From positions 1 to 64,000 of the forward strand of contig DAOOIT010000010.1 of the NCBI GenBank assembly GCA_035384565.1: a stretch of 64,000 nt of DNA, given 5' to 3'. The notes beneath the pieces were generated by a model. That model saw only the letters and a list, made by a program, of their open reading frames with translations. It made no database searches and was not told the origin of the DNA. Below are positions 39,415 through 47,844 of this stretch, piece by piece. Both the position numbers and the translations under genes were made by a program. This DNA comes from Planctomycetota bacterium (GTDB lineage Bacteria > Planctomycetota > PUPC01 > DSUN01). Positions within the stretch are counted from its first letter, which is position 1, and every line of letters begins with the position of its first letter.

Positions 39415-42315
39415 TCATACCTCAAAAACCCCGGAGCCCTCGACTGGTACACACGGCTCGATCTGCGGTTCGCGGCCAGCCGGCTCGTAGTAAGAGCGGG
39501 TCATCGTCTCGCGCAGGCGCTCGGTCGCCTCGTCGCGGCAGAGCACCATGATGCAACCGCCGAGGCCCGCGCCAGCGAGTTGCGCGCCCAGCACGCCCTC
39601 CACGCCGAGCGCAATGTCCACCATCGAGTCCAGCTCGGGCGTCGAGCAGGCGTAGCTGCCGGGCACTAGCATCAGAGGCGCTTCGCCCCGCTCGCAGGCG
39701 CGGATGAGGCGGTCGAACTCCCCTTCGGGCAGATCAAGCGGCAACGGCTGGCGACGGCCCGCGGCGTCGAGCCGGCTCACGCGGTCGCCGTCGTGTGACA
39801 CCGTCATCAGGCGGCCGAAGCCGCCCACGTCGCCTTGCTCCAGGAGTTGGACGCAGTGGCGGCTTCTCAGACACTCGGCAATGCCGAAGAGGGAGACGCC
39901 GCGCACGCGATAGCCGTCGGCCGGGTCGTTGTGGCTGAGGAAGAGGGTCTCGAGCCTCGCCGTGTCCTGGCCCGCGAGCTGCCGGAGCATCTCGGCACGG
40001 CTGATGCGCTCGGGGAGGGCCTGAACGAGGCGCAGGATGTCGGCCTCCGAGCACTCGAGCGTGGCAGGGCTCACGTCGCGCAGGTACTCGATGCGGGCGG
40101 CCTTGTCGGGGAGGAGTTTGCGCAGGAACAGGCAGCCGGCCTCGTAGGCGGCGATGCACTGGTTGAAGATGTCGCGGGCGTTGGCCGCCTTCTTGGCCTG
40201 GATGCCTGAGGCGCACACCACCACACGATGGCCCTCGGGGAAGGGCACGATGCTCTCGACCTCGAAGGGGTAGAAGCGCACGTGGGCGATGGCGCCGCGG
40301 CGCGAGAGCTTGATAGCCGCGTGGTCGCCCGAGCCGCCGCGGGTGCCCACGAACCACTCGCCCTCGCCGCACAGGTTGACGAACTGCTGGGGGTTGACGG
40401 GGAGGGCGTTGAGTTCGACGATGGCCTCGGCGGCGGCCACGACCATGGCCGACGACGAGCTGAGCCCCGCGCCCATCGGGATGTTGCCGCTGGCCATGAC
40501 GTTCATGCCGTGGATGCGGCGGTTGCGGAACTTCTCCTGGAGGCGCAGGGCGGCGGCCTTGATGTAGTTGGCCCAGTCGCCCCCCGCCTCGCGCACCATG
40601 CGCATCACCTTGTCGGAGTTGATCGTCGAGAGCCAGTCCTCCCAGTCGAGATTGGCCACTTCCTCGCCGATGTTGAAGGTGCGGAACTTGAACTGCTGGA
40701 AGTCGCGGTTGTGGAGCGCCACGTTGTTGTCCCGGCGCTCTTCGACGACCATCAGGACCTCCTTGTTGATGGCCACGAGGTTGTTGTGGCCGCCGCGGTG
40801 GTCCACGTGCCGGCCCATCAGGTTCACGCGCCCCGGCGAGCGGATAAGGAGGACGCGGCTCTCGAGGCCATAGACGCGGGCGAACTCCAGCAGGGTGTCG
40901 CGATAGGCGCGGCGGCGCTCCTCGTGGAGGGCGGGGTCGCTGCCGTAGACTTCGGCGAAGCGCCTGGCCAGGCGCGGGTCGTCGCCGTCGAGGAGCTTCA
41001 GCCACTCCTCCACGGTGCGGCGGGGACGCGGCGCGGCCTCGTGCAGCTCGATGCCCCTGGCGAGGGCCTCCTGCCGCCGCAGATAGTCCTCGATGTCGAG
41101 CAACTCCTCGGGGTTGTTGAAGGCCAGCACCCAGTTCGGGTCGTCCACATCCACTGTGATCAGCTTGTAGCGCAGCGTGCCGTCAGCGTTGCGCGCATTG
41201 GCCAGCACGGCTACGGCGTCGGTGAGGTATTCCTCCTTCTGCGCGTTGTCGGCAGTGATCTGGCGGAGCGCGTCATAGAGGGCGCGGGCTTTGAACATGT
41301 AGACCGACACGTTGACCTTCGAGGCCGTCTCCTCGAGCTGGTCGGCGGAGAGGACGGTTTGCGAGCCATCGGTTTCGCGGATCACGAACCGGGTGTCCTC
41401 GGGGCGGATGAGGGCGCGGAGGGCGGGCAGGGGCGTGTCGGGCTCGGCCTCCAGGCGGGCCAGCAACTCGCCGAACATCAGACGCGCCTTGTCGGGCCGA
41501 GGTTCGGCCTCGTGCAGGAGGCGGAGGAAGTAGCCGTTCGAGAGGTCGGGCGACGCCTCCTTCTCGCGGAGGATGCGGCCGAGAACGCGGGCGCGGGCGA
41601 TGTCGCGGGCCTCCACGGTGCCGTAGAGCGAGCCGTCGCGGCGCAGCACGATGCGGCCGCTATCGCCCCAGCGCGACTTCGGCGCCACAGTCACCGCCAG
41701 ATCGGCGTTCCGCTCGTGGAACTCGCGCACCAGCTTGCGGATCGCCCGCGGGTCTATCACCTTGTCGCCGGCGACTACCAGTACGTCGCCCTGGTAGTAC
41801 TGGTGCTCCAGCAGGTGGGCCGCCTGCTTGGCCGCGTTGCCCGTGCCGAGGGGATTGAGCTGGTAGACGAAGTCCACGCCGCTCGGATGCTCGCGCAGCA
41901 CCTCGGCGGCCACCTGTTCGCCCAGGACGCCCACGACGATGACGTGGCGGCGGACGCCGCACTGCTCGTAGACCTCGATGGCGCGGTTGATGGCCGCGCG
42001 GCCGGCTACGGGGAAGCAGACCTTATGTTTATCCCGCGACCGCATGCGCGTGCCGCGTCCGCCGCAGAGGATGACGGACACGGGGCCGGCCGGGTCCACG
42101 GCGGCCGAGGGCTCGGGGAACGAGCGAATCGTCTCGAGCGCCGCGGCCAGCCGCTCATACAACGCCCTCGCCTCGGGCGGCGGCGTGGCCCCTTGGCGCA
42201 GGACCACCCGTTGCCCCGCGCGGTCAATCTCCACCACGCCCTGCCGCCAGAGCTCCAGCGCCCGCTCGTGAATCTCGGGCGAGAACCGTTCGACGAAGTC
42301 GAGTACCTCGCGCAT
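39415..42315 (-). CDS. Bifunctional sugar nucleotidylyltransferase / galactokinase-like GHMP kinase
   Basis: This 966-residue fusion has two enzymes. Residues ~78-400 form a nucleotidyltransferase with VSVILCGGRGTRM (79-91), then GTGNAAKQA and VVAGDKVI, as in GlmU/UGP-type sugar-1-phosphate nucleotidylyltransferases. Residues ~485-960 form a GHMP kinase with RSPGRVNLMGRHVDHRGG (492-509), NIPMGAGLSSSSAM (611-624), a catalytic-Asp segment GGSGDHAAI and a late glycine-rich GAQLAGAGLGG. The galactokinase signature normally reads G-x-N-x-[IL]-G-E-H-x-D-Y; here Glu is Arg and Tyr is His, so the sugar is probably not galactose. Together they would convert a free sugar to sugar-1-phosphate and then nucleotide sugar, analogous to bacterial FKP but with a different N-terminal family. 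The start ATG 42315 has only a weak G-rich site. Confidence 0.9.
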   Translation of the reverse strand: MREVLDFVERFSPEIHERALELWRQGVVEIDRAGQRVVLRQGATPPPEARALYERLAAALETIRSFPEPSAAVDPAGPVSVILCGGRGTRMRSRDKHKVCFPVAGRAAINRAIEVYEQCGVRRHVIVVGVLGEQVAAEVLREHPSGVDFVYQLNPLGTGNAAKQAAHLLEHQYYQGDVLVVAGDKVIDPRAIRKLVREFHERNADLAVTVAPKSRWGDSGRIVLRRDGSLYGTVEARDIARARVLGRILREKEASPDLSNGYFLRLLHEAEPRPDKARLMFGELLARLEAEPDTPLPALRALIRPEDTRFVIRETDGSQTVLSADQLEETASKVNVSVYMFKARALYDALRQITADNAQKEEYLTDAVAVLANARNADGTLRYKLITVDVDDPNWVLAFNNPEELLDIEDYLRRQEALARGIELHEAAPRPRRTVEEWLKLLDGDDPRLARRFAEVYGSDPALHEERRRAYRDTLLEFARVYGLESRVLLIRSPGRVNLMGRHVDHRGGHNNLVAINKEVLMVVEERRDNNVALHNRDFQQFKFRTFNIGEEVANLDWEDWLSTINSDKVMRMVREAGGDWANYIKAAALRLQEKFRNRRIHGMNVMASGNIPMGAGLSSSSAMVVAAAEAIVELNALPVNPQQFVNLCGEGEWFVGTRGGSGDHAAIKLSRRGAIAHVRFYPFEVESIVPFPEGHRVVVCASGIQAKKAANARDIFNQCIAAYEAGCLFLRKLLPDKAARIEYLRDVSPATLECSEADILRLVQALPERISRAEMLRQLAGQDTARLETLFLSHNDPADGYRVRGVSLFGIAECLRSRHCVQLLEQGDVGGFGRLMTVSHDGDRVSRLDAAGRRQPLPLDLPEGEFDRLIRACERGEAPLMLVPGSYACSTPELDSMVDIALGVEGVLGAQLAGAGLGGCIMVLCRDEATERLRETMTRSYYEPAGREPQIEPCVPVEGSGVFEV

Positions 42316-42360
42316 ACCGTGCCCCCGTCAAGCCGTGCGACCGTGGAGGAATCGCCACGT

Positions 42361-42390
42361 ATTCTAGCCGGCTCAGCCCGGCCCAGTCAA
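42361..42390 (-). promoter_or_regulatory. Leftward promoter of nucleotidylyltransferase-kinase gene
   Basis: On the minus strand, TTGACT (42390-42385), 18-bp spacer, TAGAAT (42366-42361), divergent from the Gfo/Idh promoter 13 bp to the right. Confidence 0.6.
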
Positions 42391-42403
42391 TCACACAAAG
42401 AGC

Positions 42404-42431
42404 TTGACCCACCTATCGCCCGGGCTACAAT
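42404..42431 (+). promoter_or_regulatory. Rightward promoter of Gfo/Idh gene
   Basis: TTGACC (42404-42409), 16-bp spacer, TACAAT (42426-42431), extended GCTTGACC. The divergent arrangement makes mutual regulation with the kinase-fusion gene possible. Confidence 0.65.
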
Positions 42432-42465
42432 GGCGCGAGGGAGATACCTGGTCGAAGGAGGCCGC

Positions 42466-43482
42466 ATGAAGCCCGTGCGCATCGGCATCGTAGGGCTGGG
42501 CTGGTGGGCGTGCGAGACGCATATCCCGAACCTGCTCAGGGTGGAGGGCGCCCAGGTTGCTGCGCTGTGCAGCCGCTCGCCGGCGAGCATCGAGCGCGGC
42601 CGCAAGGCCCTCGCGGGCCGCGCCCCCGAGCCGCTCGTTTTCGACGACTACGAGAGGCTCCTCGGGTCCGACGCGGTGGACGCCGTGGTGATCTCGACCC
42701 CGAACCACCTGCACGCTCCGATGGCGCTGGCTGCCCTGTGGGCGGGCAAACACGTGCTCGTCGAAAAGCCGCTGGGCCTCGACCCCGCCGAATGCCAGCC
42801 CATCGTGGCCGAGGCCGCCGAGCGCCGGCTCACCGTTCAGGTGGGCGTCGAGCTGCGCTACTCCGAGATGGCGCAAACGCTTCGCCGTCTCATCCGCCAG
42901 GGCGCCATCGGGGAGCCCGCCCTGCTCCGCACCGACATCTGGCGCCAGTGGGGCGCCCCGGGCTCGTGGCGCGTGGATGTGGCCCAGAGCGGCGGACTCT
43001 TCCACGAGCTGGGCGTTCACTACATTGATCTCTTGTGTTTCCTCGCGGGCAAGCCGCTCCAGTGGGTCGCCGCGACCGGCGGGGCGAAGGCCACGGGGCG
43101 CGACCTCGACTACGCGATCACGACCCTCGGCTTCGAGGGCGGCGCCGTGGCGGCCTTCGGCATGTGCCTCTTCGCCGCCGGCGCACGCGACGAGATCGCC
43201 GTCGAGGCCATCGGCACCGAAGGGCGGCTCGCGGGCGACATCATCGGCGGCAAGGTCGCCCTCTGGCGCGGGCGGGGCGAGCCGCAGGAGTACACGCTGA
43301 AGCGCGCCGCCGACAAGGTGTTCGGTTTCCCCGGCTCGCTCGAGAGCGTCGCGTCGTTCGTCGAGTGCGTGCGCACGGGCGGGGCGCCTTCGGCCGATGC
43401 CCAGGTCGGCGCCGACCTGTGCCGCATCTGCGAGGCGGCCCGCCACTCCATCGCCGCAGGCGGAGAGAAGATGAAGACCTGA
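42466..43482 (+). CDS. Gfo/Idh/MocA-family dehydrogenase (cytoplasmic)
   Basis: This 338-residue NAD(P)-dependent oxidoreductase has an N-terminal Rossmann loop VRIGIVGLGWWACETHIPNL, the strand-loop VVISTPNHLHAPMALAAL and the family hallmark VLVEKPLGLD, whose Lys takes part in catalysis. The C-terminal domain carries SGGLFHELGVHYIDL with the conserved His. Unlike the other member in this window it has no signal peptide, so it works in the cytoplasm on a sugar or cyclitol. ATG at 42466 has AAGGAGG five bases before it. The next gene (ceramidase-like) follows after 60 bp and is likely co-transcribed. The far longer upstream frame is an antisense shadow of the kinase-fusion gene. Confidence 0.93.
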   Translation: MKPVRIGIVGLGWWACETHIPNLLRVEGAQVAALCSRSPASIERGRKALAGRAPEPLVFDDYERLLGSDAVDAVVISTPNHLHAPMALAALWAGKHVLVEKPLGLDPAECQPIVAEAAERRLTVQVGVELRYSEMAQTLRRLIRQGAIGEPALLRTDIWRQWGAPGSWRVDVAQSGGLFHELGVHYIDLLCFLAGKPLQWVAATGGAKATGRDLDYAITTLGFEGGAVAAFGMCLFAAGARDEIAVEAIGTEGRLAGDIIGGKVALWRGRGEPQEYTLKRAADKVFGFPGSLESVASFVECVRTGGAPSADAQVGADLCRICEAARHSIAAGGEKMKT

Positions 43483-43490
43483 AGAAGACA

Positions 43491-43593
43491 ACCACGGATT
43501 GCACGGATCACACGGATCAGAACCACTGACAGGAGACCCACCATGCTGACGTTCGCTTTCTCCATCCGTGTCCATCCGTGTCCCTCCGTGGTG
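43491..43593 (+). repeat. Inverted simple repeats flanking a ribosome site and start codon
   Basis: CACGGAT recurs at 43493, 43502 and 43511 (9-bp period). After the start codon, TCCATCCGTG, TCCATCCGTG and TCCCTCCGTG stand in tandem at 43561-43590. The two blocks are inverse complements and could form a long hairpin with AGGAG (43531-43535) and ATG (43543) in its 44-nt loop. Confidence 0.75.
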
Positions 43594-45096
43594 GTCCTCC
43601 TGCTGCTTTCTCTGTGTTCTCCGTGTCTCAGTGGCGAACCCTCTTCCAGGGGCACAAAGATGAAAGCCGGCTTCGCCGAACGCGACATCACACCCGCCGA
43701 AGGCATGGAACGTCCCGGTGGCTACGGCAAGGCGTTCCACAAGGGCCCCGCCCACGACCCGTGCAAGGTGCGGGCCGCTGTGTTCGACGACGGGACGACC
43801 CGTGTCGCCCTCGTGGGCATTGACGTGTTGGCTGTGCCCCGCAAGCTTGTCGTGGAGGCCCGCGACGGCATCGCCAAGCAGTGCGGCATCCGGCCCGAGG
43901 CCGTGATGATCGGCGCGTCGCACACCCACTCGGGCGGCCCCACCTGCATGGTGCAGCCCGGCGAGTTCGACCACGCCTCCGACCTCGTGAAGAAGCTGGC
44001 CTACGGGATGTCCTCCTGCGCCGACGCCAAGTACCTGGAGCTTGTGAAGAAGGCGCTCATCGAGGCGGTCGTCGAGGCTGACCAGCGGCGAGTCGAAGTC
44101 AGGGCCTGTGTCGGCTCGGGCCGCGCCGAGGGCGTGGCTTTCAATCGCCGCCAGCGGATGAAGAACGGCCTCACCTACTCCCACGCCGGCAAAGGCAACC
44201 CCGACATTCTCGGCTACGCGGGGCCGACCGACCCCGAGGTCGGCGTCATCGGCGCCTGGGACCTCAAGGAGCAGTTCCTCGGCTGCGTCGTCAACTTCGC
44301 CTGCCACGGCACCGCGGGCGTGGCCGGCACCTCGGCCGACTGGATTTACTACCTCGAACGCACCATCCGAGGCGTCATGGGCCAGGACGCCATCGTCGTC
44401 TTTCTCAACGGCGCCTGCGGCGACGTGACGCAGGTGGATAATCTCAGCCCTTACACCGGCGAGTTCGGCGAGCGGGCCGGCATCAAGATCGGCCAGACCG
44501 TCGGCGCGGAGGCCCTCAAAGTGCTGGCCAACGCCATGCCCGGCGACATCGGCCCCACCGCCGCCAAGACCGACGTCCTCCGCATCCCCCGCCGCAAGCC
44601 CTCCCCCGACAAGGTCAAGGCCGCCCTCGAGACCGTCGCCAAAGACCCGAAAGAGGTCGGCCACACGGTTTGGACCTTCGCCAAGGAGACCGTACTCCTC
44701 GACGCCCTGCTCCAGAAGGAGCCGGTCGCCGAAGTCGAGGTCCAGGCCATCCAGGTCGGGCCCGTTGTCTTCCTGGCCAACCCCGCCGAGTTCTTCTGCC
44801 AGCTTGGGCTGGACATCAAGAAGGGCAGCCCGTTTCCCCTCACGTGCCCCGTCGAGCTGGCGAACGGCTGTGTCGGGTACGTGCCCACCGAGGAAGCATT
44901 GGGCGATCACGGCGGCGGCTACGAGACGCGGCTGACCGCCTACAGCAACCTCGAGCCCAGAGGCGGCCCCACGATCGTCGCCGCCTGCATCGCCCTCGCC
45001 AAGACCCTCACCCCCGGCTCGGTCCCCGAGCCGCCCAAGGCCCCGCCCTTCAAGAAGGGCTGGGAATACGGCACCGTGCCGCCGGAAACCGAATGA
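43543..45096 (+). CDS. Neutral/alkaline ceramidase-like exported protein
   Basis: This 517-residue protein resembles the N-terminal catalytic domain of neutral ceramidases: KAGFAERDITPAEG, then VMIGASHTHSGG, VNFACHGTAG and VFLNGACGDV. The histidines in HTHSGG and FACHGT are the usual zinc ligands. The ~650-residue eukaryote-like C-terminal Ig domain is missing, as in many planctomycete homologues whose real substrates may not be ceramides. The signal peptide FSIRVHPCPSVVVLLLLSL is encoded by a 10-bp tandem repeat and looks recently built from intergenic repeat DNA. The ATG at 43543 has AGGAG with 7-nt spacing. The gene follows a Gfo/Idh gene, and the next frame is coupled or nearly so. Confidence 0.9.
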   Translation: MLTFAFSIRVHPCPSVVVLLLLSLCSPCLSGEPSSRGTKMKAGFAERDITPAEGMERPGGYGKAFHKGPAHDPCKVRAAVFDDGTTRVALVGIDVLAVPRKLVVEARDGIAKQCGIRPEAVMIGASHTHSGGPTCMVQPGEFDHASDLVKKLAYGMSSCADAKYLELVKKALIEAVVEADQRRVEVRACVGSGRAEGVAFNRRQRMKNGLTYSHAGKGNPDILGYAGPTDPEVGVIGAWDLKEQFLGCVVNFACHGTAGVAGTSADWIYYLERTIRGVMGQDAIVVFLNGACGDVTQVDNLSPYTGEFGERAGIKIGQTVGAEALKVLANAMPGDIGPTAAKTDVLRIPRRKPSPDKVKAALETVAKDPKEVGHTVWTFAKETVLLDALLQKEPVAEVEVQAIQVGPVVFLANPAEFFCQLGLDIKKGSPFPLTCPVELANGCVGYVPTEEALGDHGGGYETRLTAYSNLEPRGGPTIVAACIALAKTLTPGSVPEPPKAPPFKKGWEYGTVPPETE

Positions 45097-45110
45097 GGAG
45101 TGGGCAGTCC

Positions 45111-45779
45111 ATGCGCGATCCCTTGGTCGGGTTTGACTGGCCAATGCTGTACGACCGTTACGACGGGATGTGCAAGGGCTTTGATTCATGCTCGCCGCAC
45201 CTGCGCGCGGTGGCGCCGCACGTGCGCTCAGACCGCTTTCTCTACTACCATCTCATCGGCCAGAACCGTTCCTTGCAAGGCAGACCGCGGCATGTGGCCG
45301 TGGGAGACTACGAGGCCATGTTGTACTGGAAACTCTATTCGCAACCGGCCGCTCGCCGTCTGCTCGCCAGGATTGGCGCCGATGGTGATCAGATAGCATG
45401 CCGTCTAGACGGCCTCGTCAAGGAGTTGCCTGCCTCGATGGAACGCGATCTGGCAGGGGTGGTCGAGACGATGCGGGTCATTGACCGATTCCGCATACTC
45501 GGCATGGGATCCCGTGCCGCCCTCCCAGTGCGCATAACATCCCTGCATTTCCTGTATCCGAGTGTTGTGCCGATCTTCGACCAGATGGTGCTGAAAGCAG
45601 TTGGCGCGTGGCAGAAGGGGGCGAACCAGGAACTCGCCGTCCTGAAGGAGTACATCCCGTTCGCGTGGCAACTGGCCGATCAGCACGCAAGACACCTCGC
45701 CGGCTTCGCCGAGCCCCCTGTGCCTCTGGTAGACATGGCGTTGTGGGCGGGGAGGGGGAAGGGCCTGAGAGCTGCTTGA
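45111..45779 (+). CDS. Unknown 222-residue protein
   Basis: I do not recognise this protein. It is mostly alpha-helical and basic, with FRILGMGSRAALPVRITSLH and FLYPSVVPIFDQMVLKAVGA near the C-terminus. That combination of a glycine-containing hairpin followed by a FxPxxxPIFD motif recalls HhH-type DNA-glycosylase-like or DUF6308-like proteins, but the match is loose. Third-position GC looks lower than in its neighbours, which would fit acquisition. ATG 45111 has AGGAG ten bases upstream (45096-45100); the ATG at 45093 overlaps the ceramidase-like stop (ATGA) and is the alternative. Confidence 0.7.
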   Translation: MRDPLVGFDWPMLYDRYDGMCKGFDSCSPHLRAVAPHVRSDRFLYYHLIGQNRSLQGRPRHVAVGDYEAMLYWKLYSQPAARRLLARIGADGDQIACRLDGLVKELPASMERDLAGVVETMRVIDRFRILGMGSRAALPVRITSLHFLYPSVVPIFDQMVLKAVGAWQKGANQELAVLKEYIPFAWQLADQHARHLAGFAEPPVPLVDMALWAGRGKGLRAA

Positions 45780-46110
45780 CTTCGCGCCGGCGCTGGCCTG
45801 ACACGCGAGGGATTCCGGCCTCAGCGGAGGAGGAATTGGCGGCCTGTAGCCTGTCGCCGGGAAGGGGGTGAGCCATTTCTGTAGGTAGTTTCCGTTGCGG
45901 ACTCTCGTAGCGACAAGCGTCCCGCTTGTCGAACGGATGAAGCGAGCCGCAAGCGGGACGCTCGCGGCTACCTTTGCACCGGGCCTTCCCCTACTCCGGT
46001 CCGGCCTGCCCCCTCGCCGGGAAGATCCGCTGGATATTGGGGGCGAAGTCCGCTAAACTTGTGGGGAATGCGGAGGGCCGCTGCCCGAAACGTGGATCGG
46101 AGGAACTGGC
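45780..46110. other. Intergenic region with nested palindrome
   Basis: There is no gene. The main content is copy B of the dispersed palindromic element (45872-45971). A TAAACT-like -10 near 46051 lacks a convincing -35. Confidence 0.5.
45872..45971. repeat. Dispersed nested palindrome, copy B
   Basis: This 100-bp element starts and ends like copy A (8861-8952) and has the same pair of mutually complementary hairpins. Only the linker between the hairpins differs, being 8 bases longer. Confidence 0.85.
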
Positions 46111-46569
46111 ATGCGCACGATCGGACGAGTGGCGAAGTGGTCGTTGGTGATGGCCCTTCTGGCCGTTCCGGCCGCCGGCGGCGAGGAGCCCGGGAGGAAA
46201 GACGAAGCCGTGCCGAAGCTGGACGGGGTGTGGACGGGCTTCACCGTGGAAGGCAAGGGCGAGACGCCTGACCGCGGGCCCGTGCACCTGAAGCTGACGA
46301 TCAAGGGCGACCACGTGGACGCCGAACGCCTCGATGGCCAGAAGCTGCCGATGGACGAAGGCACCGTGAAGCTCACGCCCGGCAAGCCGATGCAGATGGA
46401 CGGCACGTCGGTGAACCAGCGGGGCCGCGCCCAGACCTTCCTGGGCATCGCCGAGCTGACTGGCGACACCCTCAAGTGGTGTGTCTCCACGCCCAACAAC
46501 CCGCGGCCCACCGAGTTCGAGACCAAGCGCCCGAGCTTCCTCGTCATCCTCAAGCGCCAGAAGCCGTAG
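46111..46569 (+). CDS. Exported TIGR03067-like protein
   Basis: This 152-residue protein has a signal peptide (GRVAKWSLVMALLAVPAAGG) followed by a single beta-rich domain: LDGVWTGFTVEGKGE, VHLKLTIKGDHVDAERLDG, GTAELTGDTL-like turns, and PTEFETKRPSFLVILKRQ at the end. The pattern is that of planctomycete TIGR03067-type domains of unknown function, lipocalin-like in layout. ATG at 46111 follows GGAGGA with 7-nt spacing. The stop is followed at once by an AGGAGG that would serve the URO-D-like gene, so the two are likely an operon. Confidence 0.78.
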   Translation: MRTIGRVAKWSLVMALLAVPAAGGEEPGRKDEAVPKLDGVWTGFTVEGKGETPDRGPVHLKLTIKGDHVDAERLDGQKLPMDEGTVKLTPGKPMQMDGTSVNQRGRAQTFLGIAELTGDTLKWCVSTPNNPRPTEFETKRPSFLVILKRQKP

Positions 46570-46592
46570 GAGGCGACCACCTGCTCCTCGAC

Positions 46593-47723
46593 GTGAGTCG
46601 GTACGAGGCCGATCGCAGGGAGCGCTGGGAACGGCTGCGCATCGCGGCCGAGTTCCGCGAGCCGGACCGCGTGCCCGTGTGCTTCGGCATCGGCGGCAGC
46701 TACTACTGCTGGCTCTTCGGCACCCGCATCCACGAGTATTACGCCACGCCCGAACTCCAGCCCGAGGTGCAGCTCAAGGGCATCGAGTGGGAGTACGAGA
46801 CGCTGCGGGCCGACAGTTCGACGGCAACGGGCCTCCGTTGCGACATTGGGCCGCTCGCCGAGGCCATCGTGTTCGGGGCCGACATTGCGCGGCCCGAGGA
46901 CACCTCGCCGCGCATCGAGCACATGGTTCACGACGCCCGCGACCTCGAGCGGCTGCGGCACATCGAGCCGCGGCGGAACCCGCGGCTGAAGGACTTCTTC
47001 CGCCGTCACGAGCGGTTCAACGCCGCGGCGCGCAAACTGGGCGCGAAGCTCGCCCTCAGCGACAAGCCCACGCTGGGCATCCACCCGCCGCTGTCGTGCG
47101 CCTGCGCGCTGATGAGCCCCACAAGAGTCTACGAGATGATGTACACGGAGCCAGACCTGTTGCACCGGTTCCTGGACAAGTGCTGGGACGCCTACTGCGC
47201 CTACTCGGACTATTTCGACCGCCTCTACGGGCGTCCGCGGAAGCGCCAGAGTGTGGGCCTGGCCGACGACAACATCTCGCAGATTTCGCCCGAGATGTTT
47301 CGCCGCTTCGAAATGCCCTACTACCTCAAGCTCCGCGAGCGGCACCAGGCCGAGGGCTTCAGCCTCCACACCGACGGGCCAAACGACCAGCACTTCAAGC
47401 TCCTCGCCGACGAGGTGAAGCTGACCTCGATGGACATCGGCGGCTACAGCCGGCTCGAGAACGCGGTCCGCGACATGAAGGGCAAGGTGGTCATCTACGG
47501 CGGGCTGAGGTGCTGGGACTTCTACTCCCCGGGCAAGATGACGGCGGAGACGCGACGTAAGGCCATAGATGCCATGCGTTTAGCCGCTCCCGGCGGCGGG
47601 TTCCATCTGGCCATCGGCGGCGAAACCTATGTGGGAGTCTCGCCCGAGGGCATCTGCGACCTCGTCCGCTTCGTCAAGAGGTGGGCAAGGTACCCCATTG
47701 CCATCCCTGACGATGCGGACTGA
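46593..47723 (+). CDS. Uroporphyrinogen-decarboxylase-superfamily protein
   Basis: This ~376-residue protein has the URO-D/MtaA fold pattern: an N-terminal RERWERLRIAAEFREPDRVP, a central LSDKPTLGIHPPLSCACALM and SVGLADDNISQISPEMFRRF, then GFSLHTDGPNDQHFKLL, LTSMDIGG and PGGGFHLAIGG. Planctomycete members of this group are seldom haem enzymes. Most resemble methyltransferase-like or sugar-associated paralogues, so haem biosynthesis is not implied. The start is uncertain. AGGAGG at 46568-46573 is 19 nt from the GTG at 46593 but 7 nt from a CTG at 46581, so a non-standard start or an intervening one is possible. Confidence 0.85.
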   Translation: MSRYEADRRERWERLRIAAEFREPDRVPVCFGIGGSYYCWLFGTRIHEYYATPELQPEVQLKGIEWEYETLRADSSTATGLRCDIGPLAEAIVFGADIARPEDTSPRIEHMVHDARDLERLRHIEPRRNPRLKDFFRRHERFNAAARKLGAKLALSDKPTLGIHPPLSCACALMSPTRVYEMMYTEPDLLHRFLDKCWDAYCAYSDYFDRLYGRPRKRQSVGLADDNISQISPEMFRRFEMPYYLKLRERHQAEGFSLHTDGPNDQHFKLLADEVKLTSMDIGGYSRLENAVRDMKGKVVIYGGLRCWDFYSPGKMTAETRRKAIDAMRLAAPGGGFHLAIGGETYVGVSPEGICDLVRFVKRWARYPIAIPDDAD

Positions 47724-47784
47724 GATGCCGAGTTCCCCGGCGACGAGTCGCCCACTTGGCCGTGCCGCGAGAAAAATCGTGAAG

Positions 47785-47838
47785 ATTAATCACCTTTAAT
47801 TCTGGGTTAACAGCGGGTTAAGAATGCTCTGGTATACT
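47785..47838 (+). promoter_or_regulatory. TTAA array with extended -10 promoter
   Basis: TTAATT (47796), TTAACA (47807) and TTAAGA (47818) recur with an exact 11-bp period, preceded by ATTAAT at 47785. Nine bases after the last repeat is TGGTATACT, an extended -10 element. No normal -35 exists, so an activator bound to one face of the helix would be expected to replace it. Confidence 0.6.
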
Positions 47839-47844
47839 ACGGGT

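Noticed and set aside
40228..42465. N-terminal part of a 1084-codon frame
   Set aside because: It lies antisense to the nucleotidylyltransferase-kinase gene. Only the part from 42466 (Gfo/Idh) has a start, ribosome site and family match.
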